From Terriglobia bacterium (GTDB taxonomy: Bacteria > Acidobacteriota > Terriglobia > Acidiferrales > UBA7541), in assembly GCA_020073605.1 (NCBI GenBank), contig JAIQEW010000002.1, positions 186,001-250,000 of the forward strand: DNA of 64,000 bases. The letters run 5' to 3'. Made by a program: the position numbers and the translations under genes. This document shows, one piece after another, positions 55,144-63,878 of this stretch. The notes beneath the pieces were generated by a model. It searched no databases, was not told the origin of the DNA, and worked only from the letters and a program-made list of their open reading frames with translations. The first letter of the stretch is position 1. Each line of letters starts with the position of its first letter.

Positions 55144-57186
55144 ATGAGCACACGAGAAACAAGAAAATCACTCTGGACCGGAGGCATCGTCGCTGGTGCC
55201 GTGCGGGATTCTCTGCTGAAGCTGAACCCGCGGACGCTCGCGAAGAACCCCGTGATGTTGGTGGTCGAAATCGGCTCGGTGATCACCACGTACGAGCTCG
55301 TCCACCATCAGTTGCTGCACGTGGCTGGTTTCCGCTTCGAGCTTCAGATCACTCTCTGGCTCTGGTTCACGGTGCTCTTCGCGAATTTTGCGGAAGCGAT
55401 GGCTGAAGGCCGCGGCAAAGCGCAAGCCGACACTCTACGCAAGGCTCGCGCGGAGACCATCGCCCACCGCATCAAGAACGGCGGAACCATCGAAGACGTG
55501 CCCGGCTCGAAGCTCCGCGCCGGGGATCTCGTCAAGGTCGCCGCAGGTGAGTTCATCCCGGGCGACGGCGAGGTCGTGGAAGGCGTCGCTTCCGTGGACG
55601 AATCCGCCATCACCGGCGAATCCGCGCCAGTCATTCGCGAATCGGGCGGCGACCGTTCGGCGGTCACAGGCGGCACGCGCGTGCTCTCCGACGAAATCAT
55701 CATCAAGATCACTTCGAATCCCGGCGAGACGTTCCTCGATCGCATGATCAAACTCGTCGAGGGTGCCGAGCGCCAGAAGACGCCCAACGAGATCGCGCTC
55801 AATATTTTGCTTTCCGGCCTGACGATCATCTTCCTGCTTGCCGTGGTCACGCTTCAGCCCATGGCGATTTACTCCGGCTCGCCGCAGTCCATCTTCGTGC
55901 TCATTTCGCTGCTCGTCTGCCTGATTCCCACGACGATCGGCGGCCTGCTCTCGGCCATCGGCATCGCCGGAATGGACCGCGTCGTGCAGCGCAACGTGCT
56001 GGCGATGTCCGGACGCGCCGTGGAAGCCGCGGGCGATGTGGATACGCTCCTGCTCGATAAGACCGGCACGATCACGCTCGGCAACCGCCGCGCGACGGAA
56101 TTCATCCCCGCGCCCAACATCACCGAAGCGGAACTCGCCGACGCGGCGCAGCTTGCGTCGCTCTCGGATGAAACGCCGGAAGGGCGCTCGATCGTGGTGC
56201 TCGCGAAGGAGAAGTACAACTTGCGCGGCCGGGAGCTCTCAGCCTACGCAGCGACCTTCATTCCCTTCACCGCCGTGACGCGGATGTCGGGTGTGGACCT
56301 CGATGGCCGCCAGATCCGCAAAGGCGCGTTTGACGCCATCGTGGGCTATTGCAAGGAAAAGGGGAATTCCGTCCCGCCGGAGGTCGAGGAGTCCGTGAAG
56401 ACGATCGCGAACGCCGGTGGGACGCCCCTGCTCGTCGCCGAGGATGGCAAGGTGCTCGGCACGATCCATCTGAAAGACATCATCAAGGGCGGCATGCGCG
56501 AGCGGTTCGATCAGTTGCGCGCCATGGGCATCCGCACCGTGATGATTACCGGCGACAATCCGCTCACGGCGGCCGCGATTGCGCGGGAAGCCGGCCTCGA
56601 CGATTTTCTCGCTCAGGCCAAGCCCGAGGACAAGCTTGCGCTGATCCGCGCGGAACAGGCAAAGGGAAAACTCGTCGCCATGACTGGCGACGGAACGAAC
56701 GACGCGCCCGCTCTGGCGCAAGCCGACGTGGGTCTCGCCATGAACGCGGGCACCCAGGCCGCGAAAGAGGCCGGCAACATGGTGGACCTCGACTCGAATC
56801 CGACGAAGCTCATCGAGGTCGTGGAAATCGGAAAGCAGCTGCTGATCACGCGCGGCGCGCTCACCACATTCTCGGTGGCCAACGACGTGGCGAAGTATTT
56901 CGCGATCATTCCGGCGATGTTCGCGGGCGCCTTTCCGGTATTGAACGTTCTGAACATCATGGCGCTGAAGACGCCGGAGTCGGCGATTCTATCGGCCGTG
57001 ATTTTCAACGCGCTGATCATTATCGCGCTCGTTCCGCTGGCTCTGCGCGGCGTCCGCTACCGTCCGCTCGGGGCTTCGGCACTGCTGCGGTGGAATCTGC
57101 TCGTGTACGGCGTGGGCGGCATCATCGCGCCGTTCATCGGAATCAAGCTGATCGATCTGATCATTACCCACATCGGCTGGGCGTGA
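55144..57186 (+). CDS. kdpB: potassium-transporting ATPase ATP-binding subunit KdpB
   Basis: A 680-residue P-type ATPase. Phosphorylation motif DKTGTITLG, actuator loop with [10 protein letters not shown], and hinge [12 protein letters not shown] are intact. Membrane helices match KdpB. It starts 7 nt after kdpA and energises potassium uptake. Confidence 0.96.
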   Translation: MSTRETRKSLWTGGIVAGAVRDSLLKLNPRTLAKNPVMLVVEIGSVITTYELVHHQLLHVAGFRFELQITLWLWFTVLFANFAEAMAEGRGKAQADTLRKARAETIAHRIKNGGTIEDVPGSKLRAGDLVKVAAGEFIPGDGEVVEGVASVDESAITGESAPVIRESGGDRSAVTGGTRVLSDEIIIKITSNPGETFLDRMIKLVEGAERQKTPNEIALNILLSGLTIIFLLAVVTLQPMAIYSGSPQSIFVLISLLVCLIPTTIGGLLSAIGIAGMDRVVQRNVLAMSGRAVEAAGDVDTLLLDKTGTITLGNRRATEFIPAPNITEAELADAAQLASLSDETPEGRSIVVLAKEKYNLRGRELSAYAATFIPFTAVTRMSGVDLDGRQIRKGAFDAIVGYCKEKGNSVPPEVEESVKTIANAGGTPLLVAEDGKVLGTIHLKDIIKGGMRERFDQLRAMGIRTVMITGDNPLTAAAIAREAGLDDFLAQAKPEDKLALIRAEQAKGKLVAMTGDGTNDAPALAQADVGLAMNAGTQAAKEAGNMVDLDSNPTKLIEVVEIGKQLLITRGALTTFSVANDVAKYFAIIPAMFAGAFPVLNVLNIMALKTPESAILSAVIFNALIIIALVPLALRGVRYRPLGASALLRWNLLVYGVGGIIAPFIGIKLIDLIITHIGWA

Positions 57187-57225
57187 TGTGGAAAGGCGGG
57201 GCTACGACCCCGCCGCGAGGTAACC

Positions 57226-57801
57226 ATGAAGAAGAATCTCCTGATCTCGGTTTTGTTCACGCTGGTGACGACGGTGTTGCTCGGAATCATCTACCCGCTC
57301 GTCGTCACCGGCATCGCGCAGGTGGTGTTTCCGAAGCAGGCGAACGGGGAACTAATCAAAGTGGGCGACAAGCTCGTTGGCTCGCATCTGATCGGCCAAC
57401 CGTTCACCGCGCCGGGATATTTCTGGTCGCGGCCTTCAGCGGCGGGCACGGCGGGATACGATCCCACCGGATCCAGTGGCTCGAATCTCGGTCCGACGAA
57501 CAAGGCCTTGATCGACCGCGTGAATGCGAGCGTCCAGCAGCTTCAGCCGACGAATCCCGGCACCCCGATTCCCGCGGACCTTGTCACCACGTCCGGCTCG
57601 GGCCTTGATCCGCATATTTCCCCCGCGTCGGCAGAGTTTCAAGTCCCGCGCGTGGCCAAGGAGCGCGGCATGAGTGAACAGGACGTTCGCGCGCTCGTTG
57701 CGAAACACACGCTCGGCCGCCAGTTCGGCTTTCTCGGCGAGGCCCGCGTGAATGTGCTCGATCTGAACCTCGATCTCGACGCCCTTCATCCGATGCGCTG
57801 A
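57226..57801 (+). CDS. kdpC: potassium-transporting ATPase subunit KdpC
   Basis: A 191-residue protein with one N-terminal helix and the periplasmic KdpC domain: [30 protein letters not shown] and [25 protein letters not shown] precedes the ATG. Confidence 0.95.
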   Translation: MKKNLLISVLFTLVTTVLLGIIYPLVVTGIAQVVFPKQANGELIKVGDKLVGSHLIGQPFTAPGYFWSRPSAAGTAGYDPTGSSGSNLGPTNKALIDRVNASVQQLQPTNPGTPIPADLVTTSGSGLDPHISPASAEFQVPRVAKERGMSEQDVRALVAKHTLGRQFGFLGEARVNVLDLNLDLDALHPMR

Positions 57802-57837
57802 CGTTCCTTGTGTTAAACTAGGACATAGAGGAAGTTC

Positions 57838-58056
57838 ATGCAGCGCGAATTCACCGCCGTAATCGAGAAAAAAGGGCGTTGGTACGTAGGCACGGTAGAA
57901 GAGATTCCCGGCGTCAACACTCAGGGCCGCACCCTCGCGGAAGTCCGCCGGAATCTGAAGGAAGCGGTCACTCTGATTCTGGAGGCGAACCGCTCTCTCG
58001 TAGCGAGGCAACACACCCCTCAAGCCAAGCGCGAGTTGATCTCCGTCCGCATCTGA
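57838..58056 (+). CDS. hicB: HicB-family antitoxin
   Basis: A 72-residue protein with the HicB partial RNase-H fold: TAVIEKKGRWYVGTVEEIPG, NTQGRTLAEVRRNLKEAVTL. GAGGAAG precedes the ATG. It is the short HicB form with no visible C-terminal HTH or RHH domain. It lies 10 nt before hicA. Confidence 0.85.
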   Translation: MQREFTAVIEKKGRWYVGTVEEIPGVNTQGRTLAEVRRNLKEAVTLILEANRSLVARQHTPQAKRELISVRI

Positions 58057-58066
58057 GCCCGCCTCA

Positions 58067-58258
58067 GTGAAACGTCGCGACTTGGTCGGTCACCTCACCC
58101 GGCATGGTTGTGAGCTTTTGCGTGAAGGCGGCAGTCACTCAGTATTCTGGAATCCCGCGACGAGAACCACCTCAACCGTTCCTCGCCATCGGGAGATTAA
58201 TGACTTTCTCGCGCGAAAGATTTGCCGCGATCTCGGCGTTCCAGCGCCGAATAGCTAA
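58067..58258 (+). CDS. hicA: HicA-family mRNA interferase toxin
   Basis: A 63-residue dsRBD-like toxin with the catalytic His region [10 protein letters not shown], preceded by [17 protein letters not shown] start. The order antitoxin-toxin differs from the E. coli hicAB order. Its stop overlaps the stop of the convergent DUF1348 gene. Confidence 0.85.
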   Translation: MKRRDLVGHLTRHGCELLREGGSHSVFWNPATRTTSTVPRHREINDFLARKICRDLGVPAPNS

Positions 58259-58668
58259 AGAATCTTCCGGTCGCTTTCCGCGATGGGCACGTCGTTGATG
58301 CTCGCGATTCGCCGGCGCATCAGCCCCTGGTCGTCGAATTCCCAGAGTTCATTCCCGTACGACCGGAACCAGTGGCCCACCGGGTTGTGCCATTCGTATT
58401 GAAACGTCACGGCGATGCGGTTTTCTGTGTAGCACCACAGCTCCTTGCGCAGTCGGTAGTCCAGTTCCTTGGCCCACTTGCGCCGCAGGAATGCCTTGAT
58501 CGCTTCGCGGCCCTGCAAGAACTCATCGCGGTTCCGCCAATCGGAGTCTTCCGTGTACGCCAGCGCCACTCGCTCGGGATCGCGGGAATTCCACGCGTCC
58601 TGCGCCGCCTGCACTTTGGCCTTCGCAGTTTCCAGAGTAAACGGAGGTTTGATCACAGGTGGTGCCAT
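58255..58668 (-). CDS. DUF1348 / SnoaL-like (NTF2-fold) protein
   Basis: A 137-residue NTF2-like protein: [36 protein letters not shown] and [25 protein letters not shown] match DUF1348. AGGAC lies upstream of the ATG. It is 31 nt downstream of kdpE on the same strand. Function unknown. Confidence 0.8.
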   Translation of the reverse strand: MAPPVIKPPFTLETAKAKVQAAQDAWNSRDPERVALAYTEDSDWRNRDEFLQGREAIKAFLRRKWAKELDYRLRKELWCYTENRIAVTFQYEWHNPVGHWFRSYGNELWEFDDQGLMRRRIASINDVPIAESDRKIL

Positions 58669-58699
58669 CGGTCTGTCCTCTCTTCGAAAAATCCCGCCC

Positions 58700-59416
58700 C
58701 TACTTCTCCGAGCGGTGGCCGCGAAGCTTTTCCTTGGGCGGCTCGAAGCGGTAGCCGACCCAGGGTTCGGTGTGGATGTAGCGTGGATGCCGCGGATCGG
58801 GCTCGATTTTCTTGCGTAGCTGGTTGATGAACACGCGCAGGTACTCGGTCTCTTCCCCGTAGTCCGGCCCCCACACGGCCTGCAGCAGCCGGCGGTGGCC
58901 CTGCGCCTTTCCTTGGTTCGAGATCAGGTGGCGCAGCAACTCGAATTCCTTCGGCGTGAGCCGCACCGGCTGCCCCTTCACCTCGACGTGGCGCCTTTCA
59001 AAGTCGATTTTCAGATCGCTCGAAACAAACGGCGGCATGGCTTCGGCGGGCGCCGCGCGGCGCAGCGCGGCCCGTATGCGCGCCATCAGCTCTTCGGAGC
59101 CGAACGGTTTCACCACGTAGTCGTCCGCACCCGCATCGAGCGCCATCACCTTGTCCTTTTCCGTGTTGCGGACGGTCAGCATGATGATGGGCACGTCGCT
59201 CGTGCTGCGGATTTCGCGGCACGTCTCGAGCCCGGACCGCCCCGGCATGTTGACGTCCAGCAGGATCAGGTCAGGTCGCTCGCTGCGGACCTGTTCGAGC
59301 GCCTCGTCGCCGCTGCGCGCTTCGGCCACGGTATATCCGTGAGAGGTCAAAGTGGTGAGCAGCACGCGGCGGATCTGGGGCTCGTCATCGGCGATCAGGA
59401 TTTTTGCAGTGCTCAT
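58700..59416 (-). CDS. kdpE: KdpE-type response regulator
   Basis: A 238-residue OmpR-family regulator. Receiver domain: acidic pair in IADDEPQ, phospho-acceptor Asp in [10 protein letters not shown], Lys in YVVKPFG. The C-terminal winged helix includes [12 protein letters not shown] and [25 protein letters not shown], characteristic of KdpE. Its ATG overlaps the histidine-kinase stop (ATGA). It should bind the 11-bp-spaced repeats upstream of kdp. Confidence 0.92.
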   Translation of the reverse strand: MSTAKILIADDEPQIRRVLLTTLTSHGYTVAEARSGDEALEQVRSERPDLILLDVNMPGRSGLETCREIRSTSDVPIIMLTVRNTEKDKVMALDAGADDYVVKPFGSEELMARIRAALRRAAPAEAMPPFVSSDLKIDFERRHVEVKGQPVRLTPKEFELLRHLISNQGKAQGHRRLLQAVWGPDYGEETEYLRVFINQLRKKIEPDPRHPRYIHTEPWVGYRFEPPKEKLRGHRSEK

Positions 59417-60885
59417 GGTTGCGCAGGGGTTTGCAATGGACGGCCGCGGTCGATGGGCAGCGTAAACGAGAATACGGAGCCTTGCCCGCGCTGGCTGGTC
59501 AGGTGAATCGATCCGCCGTGCGCCTCGACGATCGCCTTCGCGATGGGCAATCCCATCCCCGTGCCCTCGACACTATATCGCTGATCCTTGCCGCGATAGA
59601 ATTTTTCGAAGATGAGCGTCTGCTCGGGATCGTCGATTCCCGCGCCGCGATCGGCCACGCTCGTCACCACGAAATTTCCGTCCGCCTCGGCGGTGATCGT
59701 GATGGGCTGATCGGGCGGCGAATACTGGTTGGCATTCTCGATCAGGTGGACCAGCACTTCCCGCGCGCGCGCCACGTCCGCCTTCACTCGCGGCAGGCCC
59801 GGGGCGATCTTCACGTTTACGGTGCGGTTCGCGAGCGAGTTCCGGCAGTGCTCCAGCGCGGCGGTAATCACGTGGTCGATGGGATTGGGCTCGACGTTCA
59901 GTTCCACCTCGCCGGCGTCGAGCCGCGCCATTTCCGCCGCTTCACCCACCAGCCGGTTCAGGCGGTCGCTCTCTTCGTTGATGATCGTCAGAAGCTCCTG
60001 CCGTTGGTCTCCCGCCAGATTGGGATTCGAAATCAGGTTCGTCACCGATGCTTTGATGGAAGTCAGCGGCGTCCGCAGCGCGTGCGTCACCGCGTCGAGC
60101 AGCGCCGTGCGCAGCTTTTCCGCTTCGCGCGCGGCTTCCGTCTGCCCAAGTTGCTCGAGCGCCCGCGCGTGCTCCATGGCGATGGCGACGAGCGTGCCGA
60201 TCGCCTCGAGCGTCTGCCGCGAAAGCATCGTGCCGGAAATCCCCAGCGTGCCCACCGGCTGCACTCCCAGCCGCACCGAAAGAAAGCAGACGCTGTTCGC
60301 CAGGTCGATCACCGGCTCCTCGCGCGTCATGTAGGCCTTCAAGCTTTCGGTATCGAGTTGCGGGACCACCGGGCCCGAGCGGTACACCTTCTGCTTTTCC
60401 GCGAGGTAAAGCGCCGCGGCTCCCACCTCGAACACGTCCACGATCTGCCTGGGAATGCGATTCACCAGCTCCATCACGTTGCGCGATTCCAGCAATCCCT
60501 GGCTGAACGAGTACAGCTTCCCGATGTCGCGCTGCCGCGCGAGCGCGTCGGCCGCCCTCTGGCGCGCCGTGGTCGATAGCTGGCTCGCGATCACGGCCAC
60601 CACGAGAAATGCGACCAGAGCCACCCAGTTCTGCGGATCGCGGACCGTCAGAGCTCCCACAGGCGGGAGAAAGTAGTAGTTGAACGCCAGCATGGCGGCG
60701 ACGGACATCGCCACCGACACGGCCATGCCCCAGAACGTGGAAACGGCTAAAATAGCGAGTAGCAGCGTGAGCGCGACCGTCGTGGCGTTGACCGGAAGCA
60801 CCCTGCGGTACACAAGTACGATCGCGAGTACAATGGCGAAGGCGGCCGCGAAATGCAGGATTCGTTTCAAGATGGGCGAGCGCAC
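59413..60885 (-). CDS. kdpD: C-terminal half of a split KdpD: membrane sensor histidine kinase
   Basis: A 490-residue kinase with a four-helix DUF4118 membrane domain (residues 10-110), a GAF-like domain (about 135-260), HisKA with phospho-acceptor His in DAVTHALRTPLTS, and HATPase motifs ENANQYSPP, DRGAGIDD and GTGMGLPIAKAI. It lacks the N-terminal KdpD/USP cytoplasmic region, which is encoded separately on the other strand. GTG start. Coupled to kdpE. Confidence 0.9.
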   Translation of the reverse strand: MRSPILKRILHFAAAFAIVLAIVLVYRRVLPVNATTVALTLLLAILAVSTFWGMAVSVAMSVAAMLAFNYYFLPPVGALTVRDPQNWVALVAFLVVAVIASQLSTTARQRAADALARQRDIGKLYSFSQGLLESRNVMELVNRIPRQIVDVFEVGAAALYLAEKQKVYRSGPVVPQLDTESLKAYMTREEPVIDLANSVCFLSVRLGVQPVGTLGISGTMLSRQTLEAIGTLVAIAMEHARALEQLGQTEAAREAEKLRTALLDAVTHALRTPLTSIKASVTNLISNPNLAGDQRQELLTIINEESDRLNRLVGEAAEMARLDAGEVELNVEPNPIDHVITAALEHCRNSLANRTVNVKIAPGLPRVKADVARAREVLVHLIENANQYSPPDQPITITAEADGNFVVTSVADRGAGIDDPEQTLIFEKFYRGKDQRYSVEGTGMGLPIAKAIVEAHGGSIHLTSQRGQGSVFSFTLPIDRGRPLQTPAQP

Positions 60886-60935
60886 CGCGCCATTCTATCG
60901 TAGCTTTCCGAGGGTCCGTCTAAGAGAATACTTCC

Positions 60936-62060
60936 GTGCCGAAGACTCCTGAAGAGTGGCTGGCAGTCACCACGCCTCCCGAGAAAACGAAGGGCGTATT
61001 AAAGCTGTTCCTCGGCTACGCCCCCGGCGTCGGCAAGACCTACGGCATGCTCACCGAGGCGATTCGCCGCCACAGCCGCGGCGAAGACGTCGTCATCGGC
61101 TTCGTGGAGACCCACGGGCGCAAAGGCATCGCCGAACTCATTCCCCAGCTCGAAGTCGTCCCACGCAAGAAAATGGACTACAAGGGCACGCTCTTCGAGG
61201 AGATGGACGTGGACGCCGTGATCGCGCGGCGCCCGGCCGTCGCCCTGGTTGATGAGCTGGCCCACACCAACGTTCCCGGCAGCAAGCACCGCAAGCGGTA
61301 CGAAGACGTCCTCCAAATCCTCGAAGCCAAAATCGACGTCCTCTCCACCGTCAACATCCAGCACATCGAAAGCGTCGCTCCCACCGTTCAGGCCATCACC
61401 GGCGTGATCGTCCGCGAAACCGTGCCGGATTGGGTGCTCACGATCTCCGATGAAACCGTGATGGTCGATCTCACGCCGGAAGCTCTCGCCAACCGGATGA
61501 AGCGCGGCGACGTGTACGGCAAGGAAAAGGTCGAGCAGTCGCTGAAGAATTTCTTCCGCCGCGGCAATTTGATCGCCCTGCGCGAGCTTGCCCTTCGGCA
61601 GGTGGCCGAGCAGGTGGACCGCAGCCTTTCCTCCTACATGGACGAAAAGGAAATCCAGGAAAACTGGGCGGTCCGCGAGCGCATCGCCGTGTGCATCAGC
61701 GCCAATCCGCGGGCGCAATATCTGCTCGCGCGCGCCGCGCGCATGGCCCGGCGCATGGATGCCGAGCTATTCGCCGTCCACGTGGACATCGGCAACGGCA
61801 CCGATACGCGCGACGAAAAAGCGCTCGCCGCCAACCTGAAATTCGCCGAAAGCCTGGGCGCCACGGCCGTGCGCCTGAAGGGCAAGAGTGTCCCCGACGC
61901 CGCGGCCCAGTTCGTGCGCGAAAAGCACGTCACGCAGATGATCTTCGGCAGGACGGCCACCGAAGGCTGGCACAAGCTCCTCTACATGAACGCCATCAAC
62001 CGCTTCCTCCGCGACGCCCCCGCCGTCGACGTCCACATCGTCACCCAGGAACCCGACTGA
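60936..62060 (+). CDS. kdpD: N-terminal half of a split KdpD: KdpD ATP-binding plus USP domains
   Basis: A 374-residue soluble protein. Residues 15-230 are the KdpD domain with Walker A GYAPGVGKT, FVETHGRKG and VDELAHTNVPGSKHRKRYED. Residues 250-374 form a universal-stress-protein domain that in KdpD binds c-di-AMP or ATP. It ends where KdpD membrane helices would begin. GTG at 60936 is 50 nt from the divergent kinase start, so a shared control region is implied. Confidence 0.9.
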   Translation: MPKTPEEWLAVTTPPEKTKGVLKLFLGYAPGVGKTYGMLTEAIRRHSRGEDVVIGFVETHGRKGIAELIPQLEVVPRKKMDYKGTLFEEMDVDAVIARRPAVALVDELAHTNVPGSKHRKRYEDVLQILEAKIDVLSTVNIQHIESVAPTVQAITGVIVRETVPDWVLTISDETVMVDLTPEALANRMKRGDVYGKEKVEQSLKNFFRRGNLIALRELALRQVAEQVDRSLSSYMDEKEIQENWAVRERIAVCISANPRAQYLLARAARMARRMDAELFAVHVDIGNGTDTRDEKALAANLKFAESLGATAVRLKGKSVPDAAAQFVREKHVTQMIFGRTATEGWHKLLYMNAINRFLRDAPAVDVHIVTQEPD

Positions 62061-62522
62061 CAATCCGCGTTCTTCGCGTCCCGGATGCCTCTGCGGGACG
62101 ATAAGGATTGTCATCCCGCCTGCCCTGAGTGCCTTGGCGAAGGGAGCGAGGCCGGTTTTTGGCCGACGAGGGATCTGCTCTTGCCTTCGTAGCGGCGGCC
62201 TTAAGGCCGGCGATTTGTATTGTGGGTCGGAGCTGAACTTGTCCCGAGTGCAGCCGAGGGAGCTCCGACATAAACATATCGTCGCGGAACGTCTTCCGAT
62301 GCGCTGCACCTATCGCAGCAAGTACTGCCGCCACCGTCGATGGCTGCGCTCTCGACGACTTCGTCGCTTGAATCGTCATCGACATCCGATAGTTGATTCC
62401 CGGTGTCCACAAACCATCACACTTGACACACTTGCGGCCCAAGCATACGCTTCTCTGCGGATTAGCGGAGATACGTATTTGCACTATGGACAACCACTAA
62501 ACGATGTGAGGAAGAAAACGAA
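62061..62522 (+). other. intergenic region with repeat-like remnants
   Basis: No credible gene in 462 nt. It contains CCTGAGTGCCTTGGCGAAGG and GGGATCTGCTCTT segments, an inverted GGCGGCCTTAAGGCCGGC near 62193-62210, and GTCGGAGCTGAACTTGTCCC with a later GGGAGCTCCGAC. These resemble dispersed intergenic repeats of Acidobacteria-like genomes (recall, not searched). The right end holds the xre promoter. Confidence 0.4.
62423..62471 (+). promoter_or_regulatory. xre promoter with adjacent operator
   Basis: TTGACA (62423-62428), 17-nt spacer, TACGCT (62446-62451). Directly downstream is an imperfect dyad, TCTCTGC (62452) and GCGGAGA (62465). CTGCGGATTAGCGGA (62455-62469), read in reverse, matches 12 of 15 bases of the dyad in front of the ubiquitin-like gene. 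It lies where a repressor would block the start of transcription. Confidence 0.55.
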
Positions 62523-62828
62523 ATGACAAAATCGCTTGGTCAGACCATCAGGGAGGCCCGTGTGGCCGCCGGGATGACTCAGAGAGAACTGGCTGCCAAG
62601 ATCAAAAAGCAAGACGGCCAACCCATCACTCCCCAGTATCTAAATGACATCGAGTTTGACCGACGAACACCGACCGAGTTCATATCAGATCAGATCGCAA
62701 AAGTGTTAGGTTTGCATGCTGGCCATCTCGTCATGATGGCCGGCTCTCTTCCAGCCGGAATAGTTCGCGAAGGGATATCCGAGGAAAAGGCGAAGGAAGC
62801 GCTAAAGGCGTTCCGAAAACCGAAGTAG
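62523..62828 (+). CDS. XRE-family helix-turn-helix repressor
   Basis: A 101-residue regulator whose N-terminal HTH_3 domain includes TIREARVAAGMTQRELAAKI and PITPQYLNDIEFDRRTP. A short helical tail follows. GAGGAAG lies upstream. It is 9 nt before an ImmA/IrrE protease, the classic repressor/anti-repressor-protease pair. The likely targets are its own promoter and that of the ubiquitin-like gene. Confidence 0.88.
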   Translation: MTKSLGQTIREARVAAGMTQRELAAKIKKQDGQPITPQYLNDIEFDRRTPTEFISDQIAKVLGLHAGHLVMMAGSLPAGIVREGISEEKAKEALKAFRKPK

Positions 62829-62837
62829 GTAAAGCTT

Positions 62838-63554
62838 ATGAAATGGGTTCCCGACAGATCTCGCCGATTTGAGAGTCGTCCGCACTATGCGCCGGGCGAG
62901 CTGGATGCGGAGTGCGAACAAATCGTGGAGTCCGTGTTGATGAAGAGGCACGGAAGTGTCATGTATCCGATCGGCACCGAGGATCTCCTTTTTATGCTGG
63001 AGCGCGAAGCTTCGGTAGACCTGTATGCCGACTTGGATTCCGCAACGGGCGAGGTGTGGGGAGAGACGGAATTCCTTCCGGGCGATAAGCCCTATGTGAG
63101 GATCCTGAGGCGCCTTGCCGAGAACGACTCATATTCCAATCCTCTCCGCACTACGATCACACACGAGTTTGGCCACGTCCATTACCACGGCTTCATGTTT
63201 GCGGCATCGCAGTCGTCTGGCAATTTGTTTGGCTTGGGAGAACACGCCACGAAGACCTGTAAGAGGGAGCACATGGAAAGACCCAAGGTTTCGGACTGGA
63301 TGGAATGGCAGGCAAATTACTGCTCAGGCGCGCTGCTGATTCCGCAGAGCGCCGCGCGCAGAGTCGTTACGGATTTCCTCCGGGCAAACGACATCGCTGC
63401 CGCTAAGCATGGGCCAGCGTCTCCAGCCGGACTGCGCCTTACATCCAGCGTCGCCAAGACCTTCAGCGTTTCAGAGGCAGCGGCACGGGTTCGCCTATCC
63501 CAACTGGGCTATCTGAATGAAGGGAGCGAAAATCAAAAGATTCTCTTGACGTGA
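62838..63554 (+). CDS. ImmA/IrrE-family metallo-endopeptidase
   Basis: A 238-residue protein with a zinc-protease motif, THEFGHVHYH (His109, Glu110, His113), and the downstream acidic helix WMEWQANYCSGALLIP that supplies the third ligand. The C-terminal part (SVAKTFSVSEAAARVRLSQL) looks like a small helical DNA- or protein-binding tail. ImmA/IrrE proteases cleave XRE repressors when activated by stress, de-repressing target genes. Confidence 0.88.
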   Translation: MKWVPDRSRRFESRPHYAPGELDAECEQIVESVLMKRHGSVMYPIGTEDLLFMLEREASVDLYADLDSATGEVWGETEFLPGDKPYVRILRRLAENDSYSNPLRTTITHEFGHVHYHGFMFAASQSSGNLFGLGEHATKTCKREHMERPKVSDWMEWQANYCSGALLIPQSAARRVVTDFLRANDIAAAKHGPASPAGLRLTSSVAKTFSVSEAAARVRLSQLGYLNEGSENQKILLT

Positions 63555-63590
63555 CATTTTTTTGGCCTGATAATCCGCTTATCAGCGGAT
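63546..63590 (+). promoter_or_regulatory. promoter and perfect dyad operator of the ubiquitin-like operon
   Basis: TTGACG (63546-63551), 17-nt spacer, GATAAT (63569-63574), the best-spaced strong promoter in this region. ATCCGCT (63573-63579) and AGCGGAT (63584-63590) form a perfect 7-bp dyad overlapping the -10 and start point. A related site lies at the xre promoter. Repression by the XRE protein and release by ImmA are inferred. Confidence 0.65.
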
Positions 63591-63623
63591 CAGCAGTACA
63601 TAGAACTGCCCGGGAGGGCCGAC

Positions 63624-63866
63624 ATGAACGTGATCACCAAAGCTATTCACATTCTCTTGGAGATTGACAGGCACACGACGAAGAGACTCGAGTTCAGCAG
63701 CGACGACGTGACGGGGCGGCAGATCAAGGAAGCGGGCGGCGTTCCGTTAACCGATGACCTGGCGATCCGCCACGGTGATCATCTCGAGCTCGTCACGAAC
63801 GATCAGCAGATCGAGATTCACGACGGGGAGCGTTTTGTTGCCCTCCCTCCCGGCACGATCAGCTAG
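63624..63866 (+). CDS. ubiquitin-like small protein (multiubiquitin-family resemblance)
   Basis: An 80-residue protein with GGGAGG upstream of its ATG. The order matches single repeats of the bacterial multiubiquitin family: an opening beta strand, LEFSSDDVTGRQIKEAGG (helix after a TGR turn), HGDHLELVTNDQQIEIHDGE and a closing RFVALPPGTIS. It contains no Cys. It ends in PPGTIS rather than a free diglycine, so processing or a non-canonical linkage would be needed. It is followed 12 nt later by a probable E2-like gene. Confidence 0.6.
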   Translation: MNVITKAIHILLEIDRHTTKRLEFSSDDVTGRQIKEAGGVPLTDDLAIRHGDHLELVTNDQQIEIHDGERFVALPPGTIS

Positions 63867-63878
63867 GGAGAACATGCC

